This document shows positions 49,016 to 63,189 of a stretch of DNA of 64,000 bases, in pieces. The position numbers were made by a program, and so were the translations under genes. Every line of letters starts with the position of its first letter. Position 1 is the stretch's first letter. The notes below the pieces were generated by a model. That model was not told the DNA's origin. It worked only from the letters and a program-made list of their open reading frames with translations, and ran no database searches. The DNA is taken from positions 202,501-266,500 of the forward strand of contig JAODUO010000055.1 in the NCBI GenBank assembly GCA_025642075.2, in the 5' to 3' direction. This DNA is from Ridgeia piscesae. Taxonomy: Eukaryota > Annelida > Polychaeta > Sabellida > Siboglinidae.

Positions 49016-51617
49016 TGTCCTCCATCTATTCCAGTAGTGCTGCCAAGGCTAACCATATCCATCCACCACATCCCCTGGACCCCCTCAGTTGAGAAAATTG
49101 AACAATCCCTGAGAATTGTCCCCTGTGGACCCCCTGGACTAACTGCCCCCCCCCATAATCACAGTCTCCAGGGTGCCATTAATGGCAATGAGTAAGTCTA
49201 GTCACGAATACAAATTAGTGGCCACACCACAAGACAGAAACTGACACAGACACAGAGGCAGGACATTTGAAACAGTCACCAGTCCTTGTAATGACAGTGT
49301 CACTGTCTGTTTACTGAGAAGTTAATTACACTACCTTCCTGTTCAAACAACACAACACTGTCAGGTGGGCAGTGAGATTAGACACCGTGAGTCACACCCT
49401 TCAACGAGATCAAAGTTTGAAGTTGTTACTTCAACAGTTTTAGCTTTGGCCAGACGGAAATAAACCTGCCAGACACCTGCCCAGCTCTGGGGGGTCAGAC
49501 CGGTAGAAAACATCTGGATAAAACGCATACCGATCTACACTGAATTCATTGAATTACTGAAGATATGCACCTGTAAAAACGTGACGAGTCGATAGCTTAC
49601 AGGTGTGTTTGAGATCTGGCAGTTGCTGCTGCGAATGTGTGTCGTGTTTATCTTCCCCACTGAATCACCAAGACTCGCACATATGGCATTGTCAGGTCTA
49701 TGCAACTCAAAGTTTATTGAAGCCCCAAAATTTACATCACATATGTAAAAAATATTGATATGTAAAGGCTGTATCATTGTTATTATTAAATGTTATTATG
49801 ACAACTGTTATTATTATAAAATATTACTCTATGTCATAAGCTAAATCAATCATAAAATGATAATAGTAAGACACATTTTGTTTACTCATGTCCACTGGCA
49901 CACACTATGTCTACCCCCATCTCCATGGAAACAGTGCCGTTTTTGGTTACAACTGGGTTTATTTTAGGCCAGTAAACGTACAAATATAAGCATCATTTAC
50001 TTTACAGTAACCAGACCCATTTTGTTACACTTAATCCTATTGGCTAACTTAAACTACGTAGCTACCAGTCAGTATATGATGACATCGCAAAAACGAAATC
50101 GGCTGCTTGGAATTGTGGGGCAAAACTGCACATCAGTGATATCAACGCCACTGTACAGGTCACTAGACACAGACGACTTCATGAGAGAAAGCATGTCCCC
50201 TACACATGGCGGCCATCTTGTTATGATGTCATCACCTCGCAGCAGACTATATCCGGTAACTAATCCACCAGGGCTGTGGCGTTCGTTGGCAAACACCACT
50301 TACGTCGTCGAGACAGCGTCATCTTTTGATAACCGCACTTTGTTCAAATAGTGCGAATGTGCACCGTTAATGTGCTCCAGCACTATTTTTAAGCACATTG
50401 TGAGAGTGTCATTGACAAACATGTCTGTAGACTGCCCAAGCCGAAAGTGGACATTCAAACATTGAGGGTGTAATCGACCCACCACCGCCCCCCCTCCACA
50501 AACACATCTGATATCCCTACGCCAGCTGAACAAACAAATGTACAAGGTCAGTGGATGTCTCACTAACAAACATTCATGTCAAGTCAGAAGACCGGTTTTA
50601 CTGTTCATATGTTTTGCTCTTTGAAACGTGTTTTGCTCCTTAATGCTGTCCTTGTGTGTTTAAAGGATTAACTGGTGTCATAGAAATAGTGTCCTGCATG
50701 ACTTGTTGGCTGTTTTTTGCCTACTGAAACAGACTAAAAAAATTATATGAGCTCATTATTTTAGTGAAATGCTTTATATAAATCTACAGTGTAGGATGTC
50801 ATCTCACCACATTTTTAAGCCAGCTTTCTTTTTAAGTATTTTCCAACATCAAATGTGTTTTTATATTATATATATTATCAGAATTTGGGGCAAAAGTTGC
50901 TAGATTGCATATAGTAGGTAGGTACTAGGTATTGCAGCAAACATTCACTCATCAAAATCACAGAAATACTTTGAAAACTATTTCATTGCGATGTATCTTT
51001 TAAAGTTAGTTAATTTATTTACTGATCACGGCTGACATTATTCAAATACTTAGCATTAACTACATTAGTATTACTTTAGTATAGTAATTATCTTTACACA
51101 TTACGTGCATCATTATAACTGAACTGGTTCCTTCAGTGACCTCTGCTTCAGTCAGTTCATCACCTGCATTGGGTAGTCGTTGACTGTAGTTGACACACTG
51201 AGTTGACGTCAACACTTTAAAAACAAATTATTACGTTACAACCCCCAAACAGTGACAGCTCCTGCCAGCCATTGTAAGGTGACATCTGATACATGCACGT
51301 TGTCATGTCACCCAGCCCTATCCTTTCCGTCCCTTTTCTCCAACCCTCCGTGACAACTTGACACAAACATTGACAAAAGAACATTATTAGCTTTGAGGGA
51401 GACACAGGCAAGTGAAGTAACCTAGACACCCACTGGGGCAGATGAAAGGGTCTTGCCTGGAAGACATTCCCCAGGGTGGATACCCTCCCCCATGAGGACA
51501 AGGGGCAATTGATGGACTCCCGTAGGTCCAGTGACAACTGTCGGCTGTCTCCAGTGACAACTGTCAGTTGTCACGACGCAGGTGACAAGAATACTAAATG
51601 TGCACTACCTGGCCGGC

Positions 51618-51860
51618 ATAGAGGAGACAGAGGGATGGAGGAGGGAGGGACACACAGACGGACAAAAGGGGGATGGAGAGAGGGAGGAAGTGGTTGAAAA
51701 CAGAGGGAGCGAGGGATGGCGATAAGTGGGAAGGAGGGAGCGAAGAAGGGGGAGAGGATTAGAACAGAGGAATGGTGGAAAGAAAGATGGGAAGCAATGG
51801 TGACAGGGATGGTGATGGGGTGGGGGGGGGGAGAATGGGGATGGAGGGTGGGAGTGAGGG
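51618..51860 (+). repeat. polypurine (GGA-rich) tract
   Basis: About 240 bases almost entirely G and A on the plus strand with AGGGAGGG words; on the transcript strand it is C/U-rich. Confidence 0.85.
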
Positions 51861-52706
51861 AAGGATAACAGGGAAACAGGGCAAGTGTTACATGTTGTAT
51901 TTGTGTTATTTGTAAGCACCCTGGATGGGGTGGGTAAATATGACATGTGGGGTAATAAACAGGCGTTATGACAAGTTACCCTCCCACAGTCCCTGGGAAC
52001 TGACAAGTGATATGTGAGTACACAAAGACTACCCTCCCCCACCCCTCATCACTGCCCCATCCACTCCTAACACCCTACACCCTCAGTGTCTATAAAAGGG
52101 AGGGACACATCTTTTTCACACAAACAACACCCACCATGCTAACTACCCCAGTGACTCACACCCCGAAATAAGGGTAACAAACACTCCAACTACGCCACAT
52201 TAGACTCTCGCCTCTTCCGATGTCATAACAAGAAACTGAAATAAAAAGCGCGGGAGGCCAAGTAAGTGGGAGGCCAAGTAAGCGTGTTTCATGCGTGGAT
52301 GCGGGCGGATTAAGACCGCAGCACCACGTGACACATCGCATGGCGCAAGTCGTTGGCGCACGTGGTGCAAGCCGTCACTGAACCAACCGGTTTATTGCGC
52401 AGTGGCGGCCCACTGAGAGACAGGGGAGAACAGATCGACAGTGTGGGTCATAACTCAGCCAGAAGACATCCTGTACCAGGGCAGTGACACCGACTTGACA
52501 AATGACACACTCACACACACGATGGTGCGGGTGGGGGAGTGACAATGACGCATGGTGACATGACGCATGGTGACATGACGTGACGTGACGCAATGTGATT
52601 GAAGCGGCAGACATACAACTGCGCAGTAGAAGCAGCCTGTCTCCAGGGCAGGGATGCCTCCAGTTGTCACATGCATTTTTGTGACGGATGCCTTTATGGT
52701 TTTGAT

Positions 52707-52790
52707 GTAGGGCATGATGCCTCTAGGTGATGATGCCTCTAGGGCATGATGCATCTATACTAGGGCATGATACATCTAGGGCATGATGAC
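52707..52790. repeat. short tandem repeat GGGCATGATGCCTCTA
   Basis: Five to six imperfect units with variable spacing. Confidence 0.85.
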
Positions 52791-53790
52791 CCATGCCATG
52801 GCAGGATTATGACACACAATGAGCGGAACAAAATTAAACGTGAAAAACACCAGAAAAGTGACGTATATTGTGAGCTTGGAACATGGGTTCTGGAGTACTT
52901 GGAGTAAGGCCAAGAGCATGGATCTACTGGGAGAAGCACCTATCTACAGCGACAGTCACCAACGCTTGGGCACCAGGAGACAGCCACGAGTGTATCACAG
53001 CCAGTTGTCACTTGTCACACACAGCAAACAAACCTGATCATAACAGGCAGAACAAACACCCAAACCTCTCTCGGCCAATCACAGGCCCCCTTACAACTGA
53101 ATATCACTACGAAGTGTCTGAAGACCAACTGGCAGACTCGACACACTACGTATGGTATAAATCTATTAACCCTACCGTTACTACCCTCTCAATATGTTAC
53201 ATGGGCACAGTTTCATGACAGACAGATCAGCAGCCTGCATAGATTTTACTGAAGTAAACTACATTATGGCAAAACTATTTATAGATTATTTTGTTCAAAC
53301 TTAAGGAGTAAAATCAAGGTAAATCTGTACGTGATTTAAAAAAATGCGAAACTATACGTTGGAACATTCAGTCAAGCTGCACCCGGACGACCTTAAAACA
53401 ACATTATTTTGTTTTAATCATTTACGCATAGCTCAAAATAATTGCTGTCTAAATGCTAACAGTGCCATAATTTACACAGTCATTGCTAATGTAAGCAACT
53501 CTTTCAATTATCACATTCACCACAACATTTGCATAATGACACTCCTAAGTGTATGACATTAGGCTCAGTCCACTAACTATGCAAATGACACTATTAAAAT
53601 CACATTCCAGGTTGTTTTTTTCCTCGTTTTTCAAAAGCCCAGCTGCGTGTGTTTCAATATCATTGAACTGTCACCGACACGGCGCGGTGACACACTACAG
53701 CTGGTCACACCATCACTGCGTCATTCTCAAGGTCACCTTCATCTTCTGCTTCACAAAAATATCCACAATTATTTCGCTAATTATTCTCAC

Positions 53791-53822
53791 GTTGGGGGTG
53801 GGGGGTGGGGGGTGGGGGTGGT
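53791..53822 (+). repeat. G-rich tract, G-quadruplex-prone
   Basis: Four G-runs of five or six separated by single T bases (GGGGGTGGGGGG pattern). Confidence 0.85.
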
Positions 53823-53941
53823 TGGCGAATGAGTTTTGAGCTGCATGAGTCTATGGAAGGTATTCACATTTCCCTGCTCGTGATATCTCACTTTCTCTGA
53901 CACAGACGCCACAGACAATCACTTATCACATTTCTTCTCTG

Positions 53942-53990
53942 ACACACACACACACACACACGCACACACGCACGCACGTGCACACACACT
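53942..53990. repeat. CA/CGCA microsatellite
   Basis: CA units with CGCA and CACGTG variants. Confidence 0.9.
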
Positions 53991-54134
53991 CACAGAGAAA
54001 GGGAGACTAAAGCTGTCCAAGGTTTGACACAGTCAGCGACTAATTTCAGTTTCTTCTACTGGTTTGTCTCTCCAGGTCCACTTGATAGTCATTGTCACTC
54101 TCATCCATGGGCACCATTACACCCAATCACATGA

Positions 54135-54185
54135 TTCGACCTCAGTGACCTGACCTCAGAATGACCTGACTTGACCTCATGGAAC
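54135..54185. promoter_or_regulatory. cluster of TGACCT half-sites
   Basis: Four TGACCT words (CAGTGACCTGACCTCAGA and TGACCTGACTTGACCTCA), the complement of the AGGTCA nuclear-receptor half-site. Confidence 0.3.
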
Positions 54186-55403
54186 AAAAAACCAGTGAGT
54201 GGGTAAAATAATAAAATATCAACACTGTTTTGTTGAGAGGGTCAAACTGCCTGCCTGCCTGGAGAAATGAAACCTACTCTTATTGATGGGACAGGAAATG
54301 CTGGTCTGACCCCAGTTGCAGGCACTAGCAGCTATTATGCAACCGTCGACCAGATCTGACCTCACTGACACTGAGGTCATTAATCACCGACAGTGACACA
54401 GCTAATGATGCACAGACTGACGTGTCACAGCTGCTATTGTTGTGTGACACACAATATCACAAGCGGGTAGATATCACTTGATATCAGAAAGGACAGAGCT
54501 GTACTTCCTTCACCTTTCACCTCTCATAAACACACTGATTTGATTAATAATTATATTTGTCACAATAACAAAATCCTGGGCACAATGCTATAATATACTG
54601 ACATGCCTAATTTGAACGGTACTTTTGTGTACATAATCCTTTTAATACTATAAATTTTAAATGTTAACTTCACTGTTTAAATCAGTTTTATTTTAGTTTA
54701 TTTATAGACACATCTGACCAACCAAACTCTGTACCCGCTGGATGAGAAATCTGTAGACGTGATAGTCATCCGAGATTTTTATACCACACAACTTTGTTTT
54801 GTAGGGGAGACTATTCCAGGAGAGACCCAGAAACAGCGTCAGACAACAGGATACAGTGAGTGACCACAATGTATGAATCAATTAATTTATTTCTTACTAG
54901 GCCTTCCAGAACACACCCACACATGAGATATCAATCCGATATATTTATATAACACAACCTTATTTTGCAGGGGGATACTATTCCATGGACACAGTAACAG
55001 ACAACAGGATACAGTCACCTCTGATTGCGATGACTCGATGCACCGAGAATAGCGCAGCCTCTTTCTGAGTGTGACACTTCCCACATGGTCCAGTGTGTGT
55101 GACTGTTGCATTTTATGCGTGGAAACTTATTTCACGAATGTCGCCGCCGCGTGAACTGATTCAACGAGACAGAATCAATAGTAACGGGCGGTGCAGGCGG
55201 CGCAGGCTGACGGCGCAGGCTGACGGCGCAGACTGCGTCACACACACAGGCAATCAGGACAAGCACTGCATTATATCGCATCGCATCGTCCAGTGGGGCT
55301 GACCGGAAGTGGAGAAGTACAGTGTTTACTGGCACAGCTTGAATGGACTGTGGTCACTGACTGTCCAGTTTGTCACATACATCACGGTCACTGGAGACAT
55401 CAT

Positions 55404-55556
<153 letters not shown>

Positions 55557-55807
55557 AAATTTGCTGACATGTAACAGTACTGGATGTGACTGACATCAAC
55601 TGTGAGCCTGTGAGAACTGCCCTAACATTATAAGTGGTACATACAGCTGTTGATTCCTCCAACCACTGCGGGGGGGGGGGGGCACATAAACCTACCTACA
55701 TGTTGCGCTCCAGGGGGAGGGGGCAGGGTAACTTGACTCACACAGGTTGTCTGCAAAGTATACAGCCCCCCCAACTATGGCCCCTGTAACTGGAGTGTGA
55801 CAGGTGA

Positions 55808-56371
55808 GTCTACAGTCAACCTTCCAGTGGTGCACCTTGGCTCTACAGTCAACCTTCAGTGGTGCACCTTGGCTCTACAGTCAACCTTCAGTGGTGCACC
55901 TTGGCTCTACAGTCAACCTTCCAGTGGTGCACCTTGGCTCTACAGCCAACCTTCCAGTGGTGCACCTTGGCTCTACAGTCAACCTTCCAGTGGTGCACCT
56001 TGGCTCTACAGTCAACCTTCCAGTGGTGCACCTTGGCTCTACAGTCAACCTTCCAGTGGTGCACCTTGGCTCTACAGTCAACCTTCCAGTGGTGCACCTT
56101 GGCTCTACAGTCAACCTTCAGTGGTGCACCTTGGCTCTACAGTCAACCTTCAGTGGTGCACCTTGGCTCTACAGTCAACCTTCCAGTGGTGCACCTTGGC
56201 TCTACAGTCAACCTTCCAGTGGTGCACCTTGGCTCTACAGTCAACCTTCCAGTGGTGCACCTTGGCTCTACAGTCAACCTTCCAGTGGTGCACCTTGGCT
56301 CTACAGTCAACCTTCCAGTGGTGCACCTTGGCTCTACAGTCAACCTTCCAGTGGTGCACCTTGGCTCTGGT
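55808..56371. repeat. 32/33-bp minisatellite, 17 copies with higher-order structure
   Basis: Units of CTCTACAGTCAACCTTCCAG then TGGTGCACCTTGG (33 bases) and a 32-base variant lacking one C. After the first unit, the order two 32-base then six 33-base units occurs twice in a row, a 262-base higher-order unit. Open frames are artefacts. Confidence 0.97.
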
Positions 56372-56679
56372 AATCATTTAAATGCAAAAGACACTCTTAA
56401 TGGGAATTAAGTGAAATGGCATGTATCTGCAGTGAATTGAAAAATGACTAGAAAAGTGAAGCGACATTTTGTTATGTGTTTATAAAGAAACACATGGCTA
56501 GTTGGGTGGTCATTACTGATGGCACCATGCCCCCGTGCCTTTTAAGAGCTTCACGTATGTGATTTTGATGAAATTTGATCATCATATCAACGGCACGACA
56601 GCTGCAGCTGTGAATAAATTTCAGATTTTTCTCAGGCACAGTTGTGTGTAATCTGACAAAATTTTAACATGGAACATCA

Positions 56680-56725
56680 ACAGTGGCCTGTGTCAACAGT
56701 GGCCTGTGTCAACAGTGGCCGATGA
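56680..56725. repeat. 16-bp triplicate CAACAGTGGCCTGTGT
   Basis: Three consecutive copies, the last diverging after CAACAGTGGCC. Confidence 0.9.
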
Positions 56726-57459
56726 CAACATGTCTCAGTCATCCAGCTGGGTGGGTCCTTCAGTAGAACAACTTCCTCTAATGACATCTTTAAACCTACA
56801 GGAAGTATTCAGCCACTTCATCAACATGCATGGACCAGTGAACCATAGACACAGTGCCGTGTGACAGATGACCAGCAGGAAAATGACACAGGATCAGATA
56901 TAAATGACCTCCCCACCCATCAAATACCATCCTTCTCCCAAAATGAAACCCATTAGTTCCCTCCCAGCGTGTAGTAATCACATCCAGGCGAAATTACTCC
57001 CCACCAGAATTACTCTTGTGATGCTTGCTGTAATGACACAGGACGTTCAGAATTGGGGATGTGGGCTGGGAGAACAGCCTGTCTCTGCCTCTTCCCATCT
57101 CTAACTCCACAGCCGAGCACACTTTCCCAAGACATCTTCCAATCTGGATAAGTGCAAACCTGAACAATAAACTAGTACATTATTAAAAAACATAGATGAC
57201 TAATTTCCTGTCCAACATCCCCAGCCAGTAGTGTCTAAACATTCACACTGAGTATAAACAGTTTAAATACCAACAAATCCGGGACATAAATCTAGCTGTG
57301 GGCGGATGACTCAACGCCTTTTTCAACATTTCTCATACTCTGGCCGACCAACAGCAGGTGCATGCTGGGAAGTGAGATGCATGCTGGGTAGTAATTAACG
57401 CGCCATCGCATCCATTTGGGTCCATCATGACAACATCACATGACACCGCATCGGGCCGA

Positions 57460-57473
57460 GTTGTCACGGCAAC
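57460..57473 (+). promoter_or_regulatory. RFX X-box motif
   Basis: GTTGTCACGGCAAC fits the inverted half-site pattern with a two-base spacer. Confidence 0.35.
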
Positions 57474-57941
57474 CAAACAGCCATAATAAAGTGTGGAATT
57501 CTCCATAGGCCGGAATGAATTTTTCTCAGGGCCATGTGATAAACGTAGTGGGTTTATGAGAAGAGTTCCCAGGAACTTCAGGGAGGCACAATGGGAAAAT
57601 AGCGGGCTGACCCCCAATTACTTCAGGTCTGTCCTGAGGGACTGAATGGGACTAAACAGTTAAGTCCCTCCCTTTGACCCAGATGCGTAGGACACTGCAG
57701 TGTCCTGTTTCCATCTGTAGGACTGATAACAGATGTTGTCCCAACAGTAGACTTTGTCTTTCAGAAGTGTCGTCTGAGTTTTGGTTACAACTTCATACAG
57801 ATTTATGCATTCATCTGAACATGCACATACACATATATACATGTAGCCACACTTACATGAGCATTCACACACGCACACACACACACGCACGCATGCATGC
57901 ATGCATGCATGCACGCACATGATACAACTTCATCCTTTGTG

Positions 57942-58076
57942 AAGACAAGACAAGACAAGACAAGACAAGACAAGACAAGACAAGACAAGACAAGACAAGA
58001 CAAGACAAGACAAGACAAGACAAGACAAGACAAGACAAGACAAGACAAGACAAGACAAGACAAGACAAGACAAGAC
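57942..58076. repeat. (AAGAC)n pentanucleotide repeat, 27 units
   Basis: Uninterrupted pentamers, preceded by CA and GCAT microsatellites at 57866..57916. The transcript strand would read (UCUUG)n. Confidence 0.98.
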
Positions 58077-60404
58077 ACCCGACACTCCACACCCTCAACC
58101 ATCTCAAGATGCCACACAACACCTTCACCGCCTCCGTACCATCCCCATCCACATCTTGTATTCCTACACAGCCGCTTCACGCCTACACACACCCAACAAA
58201 ACTAGTTCCTCAAACCGTCACACTACCCACCTCACTATCCGCCCCCACAGAACACTACACTACCCCTCTAAGTGCCCCACCCAACAGCAGGTCACCCCCC
58301 ACTCCACCCATCAGTAAGAGTGAGACCCTCACAGCTGAGCCTTGCATTTTTATTGTCAGCCACATTTTCCACCATGCGGTTGCCGTGGGTTACGTAACCG
58401 CCCAGACTGCGCTGCCAGCGCCGCGCTGCTGCGGATAATGCGCCACTGAATCAAACCAAACTGGTTCCTGCATAAAAAATCGACAAATGCGCAGTTGGTC
58501 GGCGGCATGCATTAGACAGGACAGAGGTGTTCTTGGAAGCCGTCCGTGCATTCAGCTCTTTCACTATCTGCATTGTAGACACATTTGCAGCCTGAGTAGT
58601 TCACAATGTGCCCCCGGGCCCAGGCCCAGGCCAGCCCCAGCCCGGGCCAAGTCATGTGACCTGTTACTAAATACATGACAGGTGACTGAACACACATACA
58701 CACACACACACACTGCTACTCACAATATGTGAGGGCGTTCAATGCAACCATTGTGGGGCGATTTAAACAGAAATAAATGCGTTTATTCACCCACATCCGT
58801 TGAAGTGTACAGTTTGAAAAAGTCATAAAAAATTGTTATTTCATGTCATTCGCCATAGCTCTCTGTGATAGAGTTCATTTTCCCATATTCGTGCGTCGGC
58901 ATACAGAATCTTTGTGTCATTAATTGTCGTTGGAATTAAACTTCTGAATCAGCTGAATGCCAGTTCAAGGGATATTTTTACATAAGTGTTTTAAACCACA
59001 CTGTAATGATCAACACTTTTAAAACACAGTTCCACTGATCAGATGAAATACTGTATAAAATTACAATACTTTATGATGTATCAAATATTAGTTATTAGCA
59101 CGTCTGCATAATTTACAAAAAATTAACATTAAGAAAACAACTAAGTGGTATAAACTTTCACCAATGGAGTATTGTAACATTACTAGCTTTACTTTGGATA
59201 GAATTATGGATCAATCAACTCATCAATTAACTTATCAAATGATCAGTTGATCCATGGACTCATTGACCGAAGAAGCTTATGTACCCGCGTGTCCCATTGA
59301 CCTCTCACCCTTAACCCAGGGCATCTTAGCTTAATGTCACACTTGTCACAAAACTATATGACAACTGGAGGACACTGTGTCCAGACTGACCACTGCTTAG
59401 TAATCCATTGGACACACAGAGCTAGATTGACCACACACACCTTGGAGAGGTTTGTCCACACTTGACACTGGACACTGGTCAGTCTTTACTGCTGACCACT
59501 CAGGTGGAATAGAAAGACTGAACACTTCCTTCTAAGCACTGAGTCAATAAGACTTCAGTGTAACCAAGTCACAAGGACAAATAAGTACACCCCCACCCCT
59601 CACCCCCACCCCCAGGGGGTGATGTGTAGTATTTGTTCACCACTTATGACCTACACTAGTCTATTTACACAACTCACAACTACCCACTTAGTAGTAAATA
59701 TACCAGATGGAATAGTCCCATTTCCCTTCCCAATTCCCTCACGGCTCACCCCAGCCTTCTCCCACCTTCTATCCTTGCCCATCCCTCATATTTACCCTTC
59801 ATTTCCCCCTCCCTCCGTGACACCCTTTCTCTCCCCACACTCCCTTCCAAGTCCTGTTCCCCTGACCAATTCCCACTTTACTCACCCTTTCCCAGTTATT
59901 TTGACAAAACCCCTAACCCTCTAACAACAACACCCTGTGACCTCAGCACCCCAGCCTAGTGGGTCAACTGTCAGATCACATGACCCTACAGTGGGGACCA
60001 CTCGTGTCACTGGTCAACTAACCCTTGACCTCTCTGGGTGAGTCCACAGACCTTGACATGTCTGTGCCCCAATAATCTCACCTCTCCCAGACTCCAGCCC
60101 TGTGCCCTGGGAACCCACATTCCTCTCCCTGGCCCTCAAGCAGTCTCCGCCCTCAGCCAGTGACCCAGTCAAAGTCCATGGTAATGTGTCCGACTGTCCG
60201 TGGACACTGGACACTGACTGTCTTCGTAGACTCACACACTGCCTTGTGTAGCAGTTTGGAAAAGCCACAGTGCAATGTTTGGAATATCATATTTTCATAA
60301 GTGCGGATTCCAGATCCTAGGAATGCTCAAAGTGTATTCCTTTGCACTAGCGGATCTCCAGGAAGCTTTCAGCCATGCTGCAATTAATGCACACAGACTT
60401 GTAC

Positions 60405-60570
60405 ATCCACTACCATCCAGCCCGGTATTCATCACTATAGTGGACTCAACTGGAGCAATGTAGAGTGAACTTGCCCAAGGGTCAATGCAGCAGCACAGGC
60501 CGTGAACCCGTGACCTCTCAAACGTGACCTCTCAAACGTCAGATTGACACTCTAATCACTACATCCTATA
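60405..60570. mobile_element. degenerate dispersed repeat, SINE-like (copy 3)
   Basis: Carries CAACTGGAGCAATGTAGAGT, TTGCCCAAGG and a tail with GTGAACCCGTGACCTCTC and CACTCTAATCACTACATCC. The accurate-looking 'accession to tail' order makes a tRNA-related SINE likely, but no family is assigned. Confidence 0.5.
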
Positions 60571-60764
60571 CATCTACATCTATATTTAAAAGCACAGTAA
60601 CTACTGCACCTCTTTTCACAAGTTTTTAAACAAATCGTATTCAGTATTATTTACGGTACATTATGTTGCAAATGTGGTTTGTTAAAATAAATTATTATTA
60701 TTTTATTAAACGCATGATTATATATTCAGCTTCATGTTTTGTAACCGATGTTTTATCTGTGCGT

Positions 60765-60852
60765 TTACTCGCTGTTTACTCAACATTTACTCACTGTTTA
60801 CTCAACCTTTACTCACTGTTTACTCAAGTTTTACTCACTGTTTATTCAATGG
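60765..60852. repeat. 26-bp tandem repeat, about 3 copies
   Basis: Units of TTTACTCACTGTTTACTCAA with a variable joint. Confidence 0.9.
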
Positions 60853-63189
60853 GGTGGGAGCTTGCTGGGAAACAGAGGGGGGGTGGGTGGGTAAGTTAAA
60901 TAGCCCCATAAGTCTTGGCCTAGAAACACCCCTACTGTAGCTATTTATCACTTCCAAGTGTACGTACCATATACACAGATATACTTGTGTTGTTCATTGT
61001 TTGCTTACAAGAACGGTTATCTATACAACCACCAGGGGTCCGTATCAATGACATAATCACCTAACAATGTGTCGCTAAAACGTACGAGTTTTTTTCGAGA
61101 TGTTTTCACGATTAAAAAAAAGTCATCTACAACCAGCAATTTGGAAGCGTTACCTTGCAAACATTTTGTGAATGTTTAAATCTAGAATCAATACAAGTTT
61201 CTAAATTTGAATTCTCCGGGTGGACTGGTTCAACCCCCTATAATTTTGCAACCAGTCAACCTACACAGCCAGTGTTGGTGTCACTGTCACGTGGAAATGC
61301 TGTCCTTTAATGTGGTGTTACAACTAAAACATTCCCACAGCATCTTAACTTTTATCAACGACCTTAACCCTAGGTGACCTTTAGGGTTAACACCAGACAC
61401 TAGCTGACATCACTGACAAAATAAACTGTGAAAGATGTGAACATATCAACTGGCAAATATGAAACTGAACACCACCCCACTAATGCAGAAGAATCCCTGC
61501 AGAGGTCACACGCCCTGCCCTGGCAGTGACCTCCCTCAATGTTCACTTGACAATGCATTCTGAAAAACGCTGACAGTTGAACGTGGCATTGTCATATAGT
61601 CGACGCAGAAACACAAACTATTGTGTGAGAGAACACGACTAGTGCTGACGACTGGTGCTGACGACTAGTGCTGACGTAATAAAAACAGGGCTGTCATCAC
61701 GCCATCATAACCTGTCCCACTGCGAACAATTCCACAGCGGAAACGACATCACATGACATAGTCTATCCGTGGGAAACTAACACAGTGAAACATAAACAAA
61801 CCAAGAAAAAGCTCTCATGTAATATGACTGTGTTCATGAAAGTTTGCTTAAATCAAGAAACGATCCACTCATCCATAAGGCTAATCTACCCTCGTTTTTA
61901 CCGGGGTGTGAGTGTGACCCCCCCCCCAGGGTTGTTCTCACGCAAACACTTGAAGAGGCGTGAGTCATCGAGATTTATAACCACGCTGCTCTCTCGATCT
62001 CTCACTGCATTCCGCAACTGAGACGCCTTGTAATCATAAGTATATTTATTGCTGGGCCGGCAGCCTCAGGCTACAAAGTCTAGGCGCATTCTACAGTATG
62101 AAGTCCATGCCAACTACATCTTCCTGTCTCTATCTCGCTCTGTTTAAACAGGAGCTCAATAAATAAACACGCCAAACTATTTAAAACCAAACGCCGCTTA
62201 ACGACAACTATTTACAACCTCTCCTTAATTTATCTGAGGACCTAGGTGCAATGTAAATATTAGCATTGCTATAAAAATCAATAAATATCACCAGTATCCA
62301 TTGCGTCTACTTTAAATTCCTCAATAAATATGATATAATAACGTCTTGTTATGACACTATCAAGAAATCATTTCACAGAACACAGGAGCCTTCAACTCTG
62401 AGAAAAATTGTAATACTTGCTAAAATACTTGCGCTATCACCACTATTGATATATCCACCTTGGATACCGTTGACACAGACAGATACACGGGAACGAGTAA
62501 ACATTATAGCAGATTGCAAAAACAGGAAAAAGTCTGCGGAACAATCATAACAACTCTCGCAGTGTCTAGCCTCTGTTCCCATGGCAACCACTCAGAAAGC
62601 TTGTCACCGTTCGTGTATCCCGCTGTCTGTCAACTGACAGGGACCAACGCCGCGCCGTTTCAGACGCCGGTGCCACTCTGGTTGCACCGCCGTGCCACTT
62701 TTTGCACCGTGCTTTACCGCAATCAGCACGTCGTTTGATGGGCATGTAATGCGATTGGTCAATGCCGCGACTGGGCTGACTGCGACAGATGCATAAAAAG
62801 TGTGGGCGCTGAGTGTGGACTTAGGCAAGACGTTCCACAGCGACCGCGTGGGTAATGATGTTGACTGATTTAAAGAAGTCAGTCAGTCAACATAAGGGTT
62901 CATTCAGTCATTGCGATCAGTCTTATTTCAAAATTAAACAAGAAAGGCTCGACGTTGTAAGACTAAAGAAAAAAATTAACAAACGTGAATTGGAACAGAA
63001 AACACAAAAAATTTCACTACAAGGAAATAAACCGTCTTTAATGTGACCACACGTCACGTCACGCAAAACAACACCTGCCCCGTCACCAGAGAGACAGCCT
63101 TCAAATGTCACTCCGACCTCCACCTGCCTCCTGTGTCACTCACCCTCTACACGCTCATAACATGACAGGTTTTGTTCTCCCAAGTCAAC

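Noticed and set aside
55797..56410. Open frames in three frames across the 32/33-bp array (WLYSQPS, LQSTFQ)
   Set aside because: Repeat artefact; frame changes wherever a 32-base unit occurs.
62780..62830. TATA-like CATAAAAAG followed by GC-rich sequence
   Set aside because: Single weak motif without a coding exon or other promoter signals nearby.
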